Shown: positions 17,720 through 25,592 of the stretch, in pieces
How positions within the stretch are numbered: position 1 is the stretch's first letter
Layout: each line of letters begins with the position of its first letter
Assembly (NCBI GenBank): GCA_028284065.1
Contig: JANQSJ010000003.1
Coordinates: 62,001 to 126,000 of the forward strand
Direction: 5' to 3'
Length of the DNA stretch: 64,000 bases
From: Parvularculaceae bacterium
GTDB lineage: Bacteria > Pseudomonadota > Alphaproteobacteria > Caulobacterales > Parvularculaceae
Program-made: the position numbers and the translations under genes
The notes under the pieces: generated by a model
Databases searched by the model: none
The model's input: only the letters and a program-made list of their open reading frames with translations
What the model was told of the DNA's origin: nothing

Positions 17720-18859
17720 TCAAAGCGAGCGCGAGATGATTTCCTTCATGATTTCGGTTGTGCCGCCGTAAACGCGGTTGACGCGCGCATCGGCGTAGGC
17801 GCGAGCGATCGGATACTCCCACATATATCCGTACCCGCCATGTATCTGCACCGCCTCATCGACGACATTACAGAGCAGCTCCGACGTCCAGTATTTCGCC
17901 ATCGCCGCCTCTTCGACGGAAAGCTTCTTCTCCGCCTCAAGTTGCATGCAGCGATCGACGAAGACGCGGGCGATCGTCGTCTCCGTCTTCATTTCGGCCA
18001 GCTTGAATTTCGTGTTCTGAAACTTCGCGATCGGGCGGCCGAACGCCTCGCGTTCATTGGCGTATCTCAACGCCTCAGCGTACGCCATCTCCGCGCCGGC
18101 GACGCACCCGATGGCGATCATCAGCCGCTCCCAGGCAAGCTCGGTCATCAGCATCATGAACGCCTGGCCTTCGCCGCCGAGTATGTTGGATTTCGGCACG
18201 CGCACGTCAGAGAAGTGCATGAGGCAGGTGTCCTGCGCCTTCATGCCGACTTTCTTCAGCGGCTTTTCTTTCGCGAAGCCGTCCCGATCCGCCTCCACCA
18301 GCACAAGCGACATCTGGTCGGCGCCGCCCTTCACGTCGCCGGTCTTGGCGACGACGATGACGAAGTCGCACATATAGCCGTTCGTGATGAAGATCTTCGA
18401 GCCATTGATGATGAGGTCATCGCCGTCGGCAATCGCCGTCGTCGCCACCTTCTGAAGGTCGGAGCCAGTTCCCGGCTCGGTCATGGCGATGGCGCCGATC
18501 ATTTCCCCGCGCGCCATTTTCGGCAGGATCTCGGCCTTCTGCGCTTCGCTGCCGTAATTGAAGACGTAGGGCGCGACGATGTCCGAATGCAGATTAAATC
18601 CCGGTCCCGTCGCGCCCGCCCGGGCCAGCTCCTCGATGATGATCGCGGAAATGAAGCGGTCGGCGTCAGCGCCGCCATACTTTTCCGGCATCGACGTGCA
18701 CAGGAACCCTTGCTCCCCCGCCTTGGTCCACAGCTCGCGGTCGACCTGTTGCTCGGCTTCCCAGCGGTCATGGTGGGGCGTCACTTCCTTCTCGATGAAG
18801 CGCCGGAAGCTCTCCTGAAACATCAGGTGTTCGTCGGAATAAAGGGTGCGCGGAATCAT
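17720..18859 (-). CDS. acyl-CoA dehydrogenase
   Basis: 379 residues from the ATG at 18859, which has a strong AAGGAGGAG six or seven bases upstream; in-frame starts to 18940 would add an unrelated leader. Motifs are AMTEPGTGSDLQKVATTA for FAD/substrate contact, FGRPIAKFQNTKFKLAEM, GGYGYMWEYPIARAYADA and GGTTEIMKEII carrying the expected catalytic Glu. It oxidises acyl-CoA to trans-2-enoyl-CoA and passes electrons to ETF. It is the first gene of the beta-oxidation operon and diverges from a TetR gene. A 28-bp dyad lies 43 bp beyond its start. Confidence 0.93.
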   Translation of the reverse strand: MIPRTLYSDEHLMFQESFRRFIEKEVTPHHDRWEAEQQVDRELWTKAGEQGFLCTSMPEKYGGADADRFISAIIIEELARAGATGPGFNLHSDIVAPYVFNYGSEAQKAEILPKMARGEMIGAIAMTEPGTGSDLQKVATTAIADGDDLIINGSKIFITNGYMCDFVIVVAKTGDVKGGADQMSLVLVEADRDGFAKEKPLKKVGMKAQDTCLMHFSDVRVPKSNILGGEGQAFMMLMTELAWERLMIAIGCVAGAEMAYAEALRYANEREAFGRPIAKFQNTKFKLAEMKTETTIARVFVDRCMQLEAEKKLSVEEAAMAKYWTSELLCNVVDEAVQIHGGYGYMWEYPIARAYADARVNRVYGGTTEIMKEIISRSL

Positions 18860-18902
18860 CGCCGCTCCTCCTTCGCAAGGGGCTGACATGTGTCGTCGCT
18901 CA

Positions 18903-18930
18903 TTTACATGCGTTACGTACTGCAAATAAA
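18903..18930. promoter_or_regulatory. candidate TetR-family operator (28-bp dyad)
   Basis: The sequence has the form TTTA-N2-TGC-N2-TACGTA-N2-GCA-N2-TAAA, a symmetric dyad with 20 of 28 positions matched, centred at 18916.5. It lies in the short divergent region between the acyl-CoA dehydrogenase start (18859) and the TetR start (19006). TetR-family regulators of fatty-acid degradation typically bind such dyads and release on acyl-CoA binding. Binding is inferred from symmetry and placement. Confidence 0.6.
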
Positions 18931-18991
18931 ATCGCCCCACAATGCGGATTCGCAGTTGGAGGGCGGCCGGAGAGACCCCGGCGACGGGCGA

Positions 18992-19012
18992 ATGGCGGAT
19001 GGCGGATGGCGG
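18992..19012 (+). repeat. three tandem ATGGCGG units at the TetR start
   Basis: Three exact 7-bp copies of ATGGCGG begin at 18992, 18999 and 19006. Because 7 is not a multiple of 3, each ATG is in a different frame; only the third opens the TetR reading frame. Gain or loss of a unit would change which ATGs compete near the start. Confidence 0.75.
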
Positions 19013-19698
19013 AACTAAAGCGATCGGACCAAAAGGCGGCGGGATCGCCGCGGCGGACGCAGGGCGAGCGCTCCAACGAGATGCGCCGGCGGCTTATCGC
19101 CGCGACAATCGCCAGCCTGCACGAGGACGGCTACGCCGGCGTTACGATTTCCGGCATCGTCGACCGGGCGGGCGTCTCACGCGGCGCGCATCTGCATCAC
19201 TTTGAGTCAAAGTCCGCGCTCATCGGCGCCGCCGCGAACGAACTTATGCGAACGATCTACCGCCGACTCGGCCAGGCGACGCCAGGCATTGACGGCGGCG
19301 GCGACCGCCTTGCGTCGCTCGTTCACGCGCTCTGGGACAATGTGTTCCTGGTGCGTGAGGGCGAAGTGATCCTGGAGCTGCTAATCGCAGCGCGTACGGA
19401 TGCAGACCTCCGCGGGCAGCTTTCCGCCCTCGCCCCGCGCGTGCGCGAGATGTACGCGGCCGCAGCGCGCCATTACTTCAAGGCGAAGCCCGGCGCCGCG
19501 ATGACGGTTGAGGAGATCATCTCCCTTACCCACCGGCAGCTGACCGGCATGCTGCTTGACGCGCCGCTGCATGATGGCCCGAACGCCCTGCGCGGGGATC
19601 TCGATCGATGGATCATGCTCATGGACCGCTTCATCGCCCCGCGGCGGGGCGTCACGGCGCCGCCGCCGCGTCCAGACTGGTGGGATGACGTCGTTTAA
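19006..19698 (+). CDS. TetR/AcrR family transcriptional regulator
   Basis: 230 residues. The N-terminal helix-turn-helix (about 25-72) reads MRRRLIAATIASLHEDGYAG, then VTISGIVDRAGVSRGAHLHHF with FESKSALI, a clear TetR DNA-binding domain. The C-terminal ligand domain is unclassified. It diverges from a beta-oxidation operon and probably represses it until acyl-CoA accumulates, acting at the dyad at 18903-18930. The first 22 residues are basic and precede the usual domain start. The stop codon overlaps that of the convergent chelatase-like gene (TTAA at 19695-19698). Confidence 0.9.
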   Translation: MAELKRSDQKAAGSPRRTQGERSNEMRRRLIAATIASLHEDGYAGVTISGIVDRAGVSRGAHLHHFESKSALIGAAANELMRTIYRRLGQATPGIDGGGDRLASLVHALWDNVFLVREGEVILELLIAARTDADLRGQLSALAPRVREMYAAAARHYFKAKPGAAMTVEEIISLTHRQLTGMLLDAPLHDGPNALRGDLDRWIMLMDRFIAPRRGVTAPPPRPDWWDDVV

Positions 19699-22600
19699 CT
19701 CGCCGTTTCCTTCAGGCGACGCGCCGGCCAGAACAGCCAAGCCATCAGAAGGCCGAACGCCGCGGCCGGCGGCCAGACAAGGTCGATCGCGCGCATTTCC
19801 GTCGCCGGCGTCTCCATCGGCGTCGGCGGCGTGTCGGAGCGGTCTTCCTCCTGCATCAGAAACCCTTCGAGCGCTTCGGGCGCAGCGGCCGCGATCGCGG
19901 CGGCGCCGGCGCTATCCGGATTCCGAAGCATCTCCCGCGCGCCCGCGGATTCAGCCGCCTCGGCGGCGTCATTGCGGGCCGCGAACGCCACAAGCTCCTG
20001 CGCCGCGCCGTCAATCGTCCGGTCAAGGAGGTCTTCAAACGCGGCCTGCGCAGACGCGATTGCGGGAGCGGGCACGCCGGCCGCCGGCGCCTCCTTCAGA
20101 ATATGCGCCAGTAGCCGCGGATTGCCGCAGGTCACCTCCGAGCAAGACGCGCCATGGGCGTTGACGCTCTCGATAAACTCGGCGAGCAGCCGCGCGCGCG
20201 TTCCTTCGTCGGCGCTCCAGTAGCCTTTGCGGGTCGTTTCGATCATCCGCGCGACGATATCCTGGTAAGCGAAGGGCGAGGCGTCGTCGAAGAACGCCGC
20301 CATGCCGAGCCCGTGCTTATCCTCCACATAGGTCTCGAACGTCTCGCGCCACATCTGGTCGTCGACGGTGGCTGTCGCCGTTGCATCCCAACCCCAGAGA
20401 TATTCCACGAACTCCCGCATGGCGCCGGCGCCGGCATAGCCTTCCTTCCGCATACCCATAATCCAGGTCGGATTGACGTAGCGGCTGCGGAATTCCTTGC
20501 CGAGGAATTTGTCGATGCCGACCATTTGCGGCCTGCCGGGATCGGACGTTTCCGCGACGACGATCTCCGGCGCAGCGTCGCTGAGCGCGCCGACTGCAGC
20601 GGCGAGGCCGCCCACATACATAAACATGTCGTCGTGATCGAGGCCGCCATAAAGCGTCGTCGAGCTTGAATGCACGACCTTGTCGACGCCGGCGAGGTTG
20701 AGGCGAAAAACCTCCGGCATCGCCTCGCCCCAGGAGCCGTTGCCATAGCCATGGCCCATCTTTCGGACATAGTCGTTGGCGAAGCCGTCGTCCGTGTCCC
20801 ACGAGCCGCTGTTGGCCACAATTTTCGACGTATTCAGATTATGCACGCCTGGCGGTTCGTCGAAAATGCGCACGCCCGCCAGCCGGTCCGCCTCTTCTTC
20901 AGACCGGCCCATGCGCATGAGCGCGACGCGGGTCGCCAGATAATTCCGCCGCACGAGATTATCAGCCTCCTCCTGCGCCTTGGCGAGCTGCACAGCCTTG
21001 TCCATCAGCGTGGTGACATTCGAAAAGAGCCCCTCGGAGGCGGACGCAATGACGATGTCGATCCGCGGCCGGCCGAGCTCCTTGCGGGGGATAAGCTCCA
21101 CGTCAACGACTTTGCCGCGATCGTTCCAGACGGGCCGCGTTCCAAGCAGGTGGAACACCTGCGCCTCCATGACGCCTTCATGGCGGATCGTCTCATCGCC
21201 CCAGATGACGAACGAGACCTTTTCCGGATAGGCGCCGTGGTCAGCCAGATGGTCGGCGAGCATGTCCTCGGCGAGCTTTACGCCGATTTCATAGGCGGCC
21301 GGCTTCGGCACCTTGCTCGGGTCGATGCCGACGAAGTTCTTGCCAGTGGGATAGGCTTCGGGGTTGCGGATCGGTTCGCCGCCGACGCCGGTCGGGACGA
21401 AGCGCCCGTCGAGCGCCTCCATCAGCCGGTCAAGCTCGCACCTCGGGGACATCCGTATCCGCGCGTCGATCTCCGCGCGCATGACGCGGCGCGCATCAGG
21501 CAGCGCCGAGCGATCGGCGCTGACGACCGCATCCACGGTGCTGGCGATCGCCTGATCGTCCGGCGTGCGTCCGAAAGCGTGCATGCCGAACGGGACGAGC
21601 TCATCCTGCAGCTCATAGAGATAATCCTCTATCTCATGAAACTGGTCGTGATTGAGCGTCGCGTCGGGATCGAACCCCAGGTCCTTGGCGATCCCCATGG
21701 CGACGAGCTGTTCCTTCAACTGACGCTGATACGCCGCCGCGAGCTCCGGGTTCTTGGTTTCATTATGGGTGTGGTCGTTGACGAACTCTTTCAGCTTGGC
21801 GAGGTCCTCCGTCAACTGCCCTTTGACGAAGGGCGGCGTCATATGATCGACAATCGTCGCAGCGCCGCGGCGGCGCGCCACCAGCCCTTCGCCGACAACA
21901 TCCACATTATAGATGTAGGGATTCGGCAGATCGCCGATAAGCGCGTCCGGCGCGTCCTCCTCATTGAGGCCGACCGCCTTTCCGTCAAGCCATTCAAGCG
22001 TGCCGTGCGTGCCCACATGGACAATGGCGTGCGCGCGCCAGTCATCTCTCAGCCAGCTATAGGCCGCGACATACTGATGATGCGGCGCAAGATCCTTCGC
22101 GTGGTAGAGCGCATCGAGATCTTCGCCCCACCCGCGCGCGGGCTGGGGCAGCAGCGTCACCTTCCCGAACCGGACGACCGGAATAACGAGCTTGCGCGTC
22201 TCACCCTCGCCGAGCGCCATTAGATCCGCGTCCTCAGGCGCTCCCCAGTCGGCGATGATCTTGTCGCGCAGCGCGGGCGCGTAGCCGTCGAGCCAGCCGC
22301 GATAGGTCTCCATGGGAACAGTCACCGCATCGCCCGAGGCGACAAGCGCTTCTAGCTCGCCTTGCGCCGCGCCAAGCACATTGCGCGCTTTTTCGGTGAT
22401 GGCGGTCAAGATATCATCCGTGGACGGCGCCGCGCCGCCAATATCGTATCCCTCCTGCTCCATACGCGCGAGGACGCGCGCGAGGCTTTCCGCGACGTTG
22501 AGGTAACTCGCCCCGATATTCGCCTTCCCCGGCGGGTAATTGTAGTACATGAGCGCGACGCGCTTCTCCGCGTTCGGCGTCTCGCGCAGGTCGACATAGC

Positions 22601-23783
22601 GCAGCGCCCGGGAGACGGCGCGCGTCACCTGCGCGTCGATCGGGCTCGTGACAATGGCGGTTAGGCCGCTTTCATTGCTCGTCTCCTTCTCCTTCGTACC
22701 GACAACGGTCGGCGCCACCGCGCCGGCGAGTTCCGGCGTCGCGAGGCTGAACGTCCCTTCGAACAATGACAGCCCCTGCGGCGAGGCGCGCCAGTCGGCC
22801 TCGGACCGGCCGTACAGGCTGATAATGTTGATGACCGGAATATCGATCTTGTTGAGGAGGCTCGACGCCTTGTCGTCCGAGAACTGCATATTCGCCGCCA
22901 GCGCCGCATCGGCGCGGGGCTTGCCGTCTTCATCCAGCAGCATGCGCTCAAACCCGATGGCGCCCGGATAGCCGAAGGTGGGGACCGCGACGGCGCCGCG
23001 CCGTTCGATCTCCGCGATCAGCGCGTCGATGAGGCCCATGTCGCCGGTATAGTAACTCGCCTTGAAGAAGCTGATGGCGACCCTCGGGCCGTCGACCGGC
23101 GCAGCCTTCGATCGGCGAAAGTCGTCGAACGCGTCCCAGTCGGCGAAGACGCGGCCGCCGTCGGCGTCCGGATAATAGAATCCGAAATCGAGGGACAGTT
23201 CCGGCTCGGGAAGGTCGAGGCCCTCAACGCCTGCTTTCCGCGCGGCAAGCTTGAGGAGGCCTAGCTGGTTCGAAGCGCCGGCGTTCTGCCAATAGGACTG
23301 CGCGCGTTGATCAAGGAGCGCGCCCTGCTCGCGATAGATGTCTTCGCCGAGCAGCCCGAGACCGACGGCGAGCACGGTTCCGCCCGCCGAGATGTCCGCA
23401 ATCAGATCAAGCCCGTGCTCGGCGTTGAACCGCTCAAGCATCCGCTCGTTCATCATGTCGAAGACGAGGACGTCCGCGTCCGACATATCTTCAGGCGCCG
23501 TCGCCTCATACGCGCTTTCGCTGAGCCAGACGATGTCGAGCGCGGCCTTGAGGTCCGGCCGCTCTCGCAGGAGCGCCTCATAGGATCGAATGACGCCCGG
23601 AACATTACCGTCCGAAAAGAGGTACGCGATCCGGATCGGCTTCTTCGCTTCTTCGACCGCCCCATTGACCGCCTCTTTGTCGGCCGCCTCTTTGTCGGCT
23701 TGGGCGGCGCGCGTCGTTCCGGCGGCGATCAAACAAAGCGCCGCGATAAGCGCCAACGCGAATGAAGCAACGCCGCGGGTCAC
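19695..23783 (-). CDS. exported CobN/BchH-like chelatase large subunit (HmuS-like)
   Basis: 1362 residues. Unlike cytoplasmic CobN or BchH, it has a signal peptide (about 1-27, ending TTRAAQA) and a C-terminal membrane anchor (PPAAAFGLLMAWLFW) followed by a basic tail. The body is a CobN/magnesium-chelatase-H domain: MYYNYPPGKANIGASYLNV near 412, HVGTHGTLEWLDGK at 589-602, and IGDLPNPYIYNVDVVGEG. No ChlI/ChlD-type ATPase partner is nearby. The GTG start overlaps the DUF2149 stop (GTGA). The gene set with ExbB-like and DUF2149 partners resembles hmu loci, whose HmuS has been described as acting on haem iron. A periplasmic tetrapyrrole chelatase, dechelatase or carrier is inferred; ligand (haem, cobalamin, other) unknown. 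Confidence 0.85.
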   Translation of the reverse strand: MTRGVASFALALIAALCLIAAGTTRAAQADKEAADKEAVNGAVEEAKKPIRIAYLFSDGNVPGVIRSYEALLRERPDLKAALDIVWLSESAYEATAPEDMSDADVLVFDMMNERMLERFNAEHGLDLIADISAGGTVLAVGLGLLGEDIYREQGALLDQRAQSYWQNAGASNQLGLLKLAARKAGVEGLDLPEPELSLDFGFYYPDADGGRVFADWDAFDDFRRSKAAPVDGPRVAISFFKASYYTGDMGLIDALIAEIERRGAVAVPTFGYPGAIGFERMLLDEDGKPRADAALAANMQFSDDKASSLLNKIDIPVINIISLYGRSEADWRASPQGLSLFEGTFSLATPELAGAVAPTVVGTKEKETSNESGLTAIVTSPIDAQVTRAVSRALRYVDLRETPNAEKRVALMYYNYPPGKANIGASYLNVAESLARVLARMEQEGYDIGGAAPSTDDILTAITEKARNVLGAAQGELEALVASGDAVTVPMETYRGWLDGYAPALRDKIIADWGAPEDADLMALGEGETRKLVIPVVRFGKVTLLPQPARGWGEDLDALYHAKDLAPHHQYVAAYSWLRDDWRAHAIVHVGTHGTLEWLDGKAVGLNEEDAPDALIGDLPNPYIYNVDVVGEGLVARRRGAATIVDHMTPPFVKGQLTEDLAKLKEFVNDHTHNETKNPELAAAYQRQLKEQLVAMGIAKDLGFDPDATLNHDQFHEIEDYLYELQDELVPFGMHAFGRTPDDQAIASTVDAVVSADRSALPDARRVMRAEIDARIRMSPRCELDRLMEALDGRFVPTGVGGEPIRNPEAYPTGKNFVGIDPSKVPKPAAYEIGVKLAEDMLADHLADHGAYPEKVSFVIWGDETIRHEGVMEAQVFHLLGTRPVWNDRGKVVDVELIPRKELGRPRIDIVIASASEGLFSNVTTLMDKAVQLAKAQEEADNLVRRNYLATRVALMRMGRSEEEADRLAGVRIFDEPPGVHNLNTSKIVANSGSWDTDDGFANDYVRKMGHGYGNGSWGEAMPEVFRLNLAGVDKVVHSSSTTLYGGLDHDDMFMYVGGLAAAVGALSDAAPEIVVAETSDPGRPQMVGIDKFLGKEFRSRYVNPTWIMGMRKEGYAGAGAMREFVEYLWGWDATATATVDDQMWRETFETYVEDKHGLGMAAFFDDASPFAYQDIVARMIETTRKGYWSADEGTRARLLAEFIESVNAHGASCSEVTCGNPRLLAHILKEAPAAGVPAPAIASAQAAFEDLLDRTIDGAAQELVAFAARNDAAEAAESAGAREMLRNPDSAGAAAIAAAAPEALEGFLMQEEDRSDTPPTPMETPATEMRAIDLVWPPAAAFGLLMAWLFWPARRLKETAS

Positions 23784-24172
23784 GGTTGCGCGCCTTCCTG
23801 ACCGTCGTCAGGCCCCGCGTCGCCCTCGCCCGCGCCCGCCGTGTCCGGCACATAAATGATCTGCCCGTTTGCGAGGCGATAGGCCGTGCCGAGCCGTTCG
23901 CCGTCGCCTGTCCCGCGCTCCCCCGTCAACTTATAGGCGGTGATGGTCCTGCCCTCCTTGACGATGACTTCCTGGCCGCCGTCCGCCGTCGTCTTCACCA
24001 TGGTGAGCTCCGTCTCCGGATCGATGAGGTCGCCCATATTGTAGACCGAGAAGAGCGATATCATCAGGCCGACAATGAAGACGATTGACGCGTCGAAGAG
24101 GTTGGCGACGCCGGCGAGCGGGTCCTCCTCGATCGGCGCCTCTGGGGGCGACAGCTTCAGAAACCTGCCCAT
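23780..24172 (-). CDS. DUF2149 family membrane protein
   Basis: 130 residues. After a short cytoplasmic N-terminus with DPLAGVANLFDASIVF comes one membrane helix (about 28-50), then a soluble domain (GQEVIVKEGRTITAYKL) and an acidic tail. DUF2149 proteins are known next to CobN-like and MotA/TolQ/ExbB genes. The topology recalls ExbD/TolR, so it may be the partner of the ExbB-like channel encoded 2 bp upstream; that is inference. Its stop overlaps the start of the chelatase-like gene. Confidence 0.82.
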   Translation of the reverse strand: MGRFLKLSPPEAPIEEDPLAGVANLFDASIVFIVGLMISLFSVYNMGDLIDPETELTMVKTTADGGQEVIVKEGRTITAYKLTGERGTGDGERLGTAYRLANGQIIYVPDTAGAGEGDAGPDDGQEGAQP

Positions 24173-24174
24173 GC

Positions 24175-24789
24175 TCAGGCCTCCATCTCAGCGGCGACCA
24201 CCTCGGCGAGGTAGCGGCGCTCACGGATCGTCTTTTCCATTCCAGGCTGGCGCAGGGCGACAAGCGCATAGGCCACGGTGCCGGTCGCGAGGCCGACAAT
24301 TGTCGTTGTGAAGGCGACGACCATCTGCCCGGCCATCGCCTGCAGGTCGCCGCCGGCCATCGCCGCCAGCGAACTTCCCATAGGAATGAGCGTACCGATG
24401 AGGCCGAGGCTCGGGCCGATCTTGACAAGCGCTCTCAGGCCGCTGAGCGCGCGGCGTTCTTCTTCTTCGTGTTCGGACAATAGGTTTTCTAGACCGCCAT
24501 TGCGTAGGCTGCCCTCACGTTGCTGCGCCTGCGCGCCGACGAGAAAGACCCGCAAGGAAGGCGGCAAGCCGCCCGCGCGATCAGCGCCAGCGTCGAGCGC
24601 GCCGCCTTCCCTTACCCAGGACTTGATGTCGAACCCGGCGGCCGACCGCCGACTGACGAACAACACAAGCGACTGGCCTGCGTAGTAGAGCGTCAGGGCG
24701 ATGCACGCCCATAAGAGCCCCATGACCGGCAGGCGCAACACCTGTCCGAGCGCGAACAATCCGTTTTCCAGAACGCCGAGCAGGTTCAT
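24175..24789 (-). CDS. MotA/TolQ/ExbB family proton channel protein
   Basis: 204 residues from the ATG at 24789, which overlaps the stop of the upstream gene (ATGA). An N-terminal helix (FALGQVLRLPVMGLLWACIA) is followed by a cytoplasmic loop (about 60-125) and a helix pair containing the family hallmark LVKIGPSLGLIGTLIPMG and AGQMVVAFTTTIVGLATGTV. Such proteins use proton flow to energise TonB or Tol partners. In this operon it may energise the chelatase-like protein or the TonB-dependent receptor; no classical ExbD or TonB gene is adjacent. Confidence 0.88.
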   Translation of the reverse strand: MNLLGVLENGLFALGQVLRLPVMGLLWACIALTLYYAGQSLVLFVSRRSAAGFDIKSWVREGGALDAGADRAGGLPPSLRVFLVGAQAQQREGSLRNGGLENLLSEHEEEERRALSGLRALVKIGPSLGLIGTLIPMGSSLAAMAGGDLQAMAGQMVVAFTTTIVGLATGTVAYALVALRQPGMEKTIRERRYLAEVVAAEMEA

Positions 24790-25379
24790 TTCCGGTCGTA
24801 TGCTCCTTTCACCACCCCGCCCGCAAAGGCGGCGATCGCCAAAGCGAAGATCCACGCCGGCGCGCCGGGCGCGCCGCCGGCGACGTCGAACGACCGATTA
24901 AGCGCCTCGGCCGCGCGCCACCCCTCAAGGACGCCGGGCGCCGCCGCGATGACAAGCGCCGTTAAGGCGACGCCAACAGGGACTGCGGCATGCCGAAGGG
25001 CGTCGGTATGGCGCGGCGGGAGAAAGCGAACCGCAAGCATGGCGCTCAAAGGAAGCGCCGCCGCGATCGCAATCGACTGGACCGCGTCCGCGCCATGGGC
25101 CTGCATCGCATTGGCGGCGAGGCCCGAAAAGAGGCCGGAAAGCGCGGCGGCCGCAAGCGCCGAAGGCGCAAGGAAGGCGGCGCAAAGAACGGCGACGCCC
25201 AACAGCGCCGCCATAGCGCTCGGAGAAAGCGAAACGCCGAAGGCCGCGACCACGCCAAACGAGACGGCGAAAAGAGCCGTAGCGAGGCCGCCGCCCGCCG
25301 CTCTGACGCCGAAAAGGCAGGCGCCCAGAAAACATAGAAAGAGGGCGCTGGAGGCGAAAATCGGCGAAGCGGCGGTCAT
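24786..25379 (-). CDS. unrecognised polytopic membrane protein of chelatase operon
   Basis: 197 residues, very rich in alanine, with about six hydrophobic segments and almost no charged loops; it ends in a membrane helix and GAYDRK. I do not recognise the family by motif. It is the first gene of the four-gene operon and overlaps the ExbB-like gene by four bases, so it is probably a component of the same envelope complex, perhaps a permease. No Shine-Dalgarno of strength is visible near 25380-25395. Confidence 0.7.
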   Translation of the reverse strand: MTAASPIFASSALFLCFLGACLFGVRAAGGGLATALFAVSFGVVAAFGVSLSPSAMAALLGVAVLCAAFLAPSALAAAALSGLFSGLAANAMQAHGADAVQSIAIAAALPLSAMLAVRFLPPRHTDALRHAAVPVGVALTALVIAAAPGVLEGWRAAEALNRSFDVAGGAPGAPAWIFALAIAAFAGGVVKGAYDRK

Positions 25380-25475
25380 CTTCTGGCGGTCCGTCGGCGG
25401 CGTTTCGGAAGATAGACGCTATTGCGGAAAAGTGCATCGCCCGCGGCGCCCCCGAGGAAGGTTTCGCCGCAGAGG

Positions 25476-25494
25476 GGGCGAGCCCCCCTCGCCC
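25476..25494 (-). promoter_or_regulatory. GC-rich hairpin upstream of chelatase operon
   Basis: A perfect 7-bp stem (GGGCGAG / CTCGCCC) with a 5-nt loop lies about 100 bp upstream of the operon start at 25379. It could be part of the 5' leader. No cobalamin-riboswitch B12 box is visible. Function unknown. Confidence 0.3.
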
Positions 25495-25503
25495 GCGCCG
25501 CCG

Positions 25504-25543
25504 GCAAAGAAAATCGCCTTCAGGCGGCGTGCCTGAAGGCGAT
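25504..25543 (-). terminator. Rho-independent terminator of the TonB-dependent receptor gene
   Basis: A perfect 13-bp stem (ATCGCCTTCAGGC with its complement, 25513-25543) closes a 5-nt loop. On the minus strand it is followed by TTTCTTT. It lies 50 bp past the receptor stop and separates the receptor transcript from the downstream chelatase operon. Confidence 0.85.
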
Positions 25544-25592
25544 GACTTGACGCGATGTCGATGAACGACAAGGCGGACTGGAGCCCGCTGGC

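Noticed and set aside
20670-22223. Long open frame of 517 codons opposite the chelatase-like gene
   Set aside because: It is the antisense shadow of a clear CobN-like coding sequence; its translation is rich in Arg, His and Asp without any domain pattern.
25380-25512. Cobalamin riboswitch upstream of the chelatase operon
   Set aside because: I looked for a B12 box and its partner helices on the minus strand and found none; only a short GC hairpin is present.
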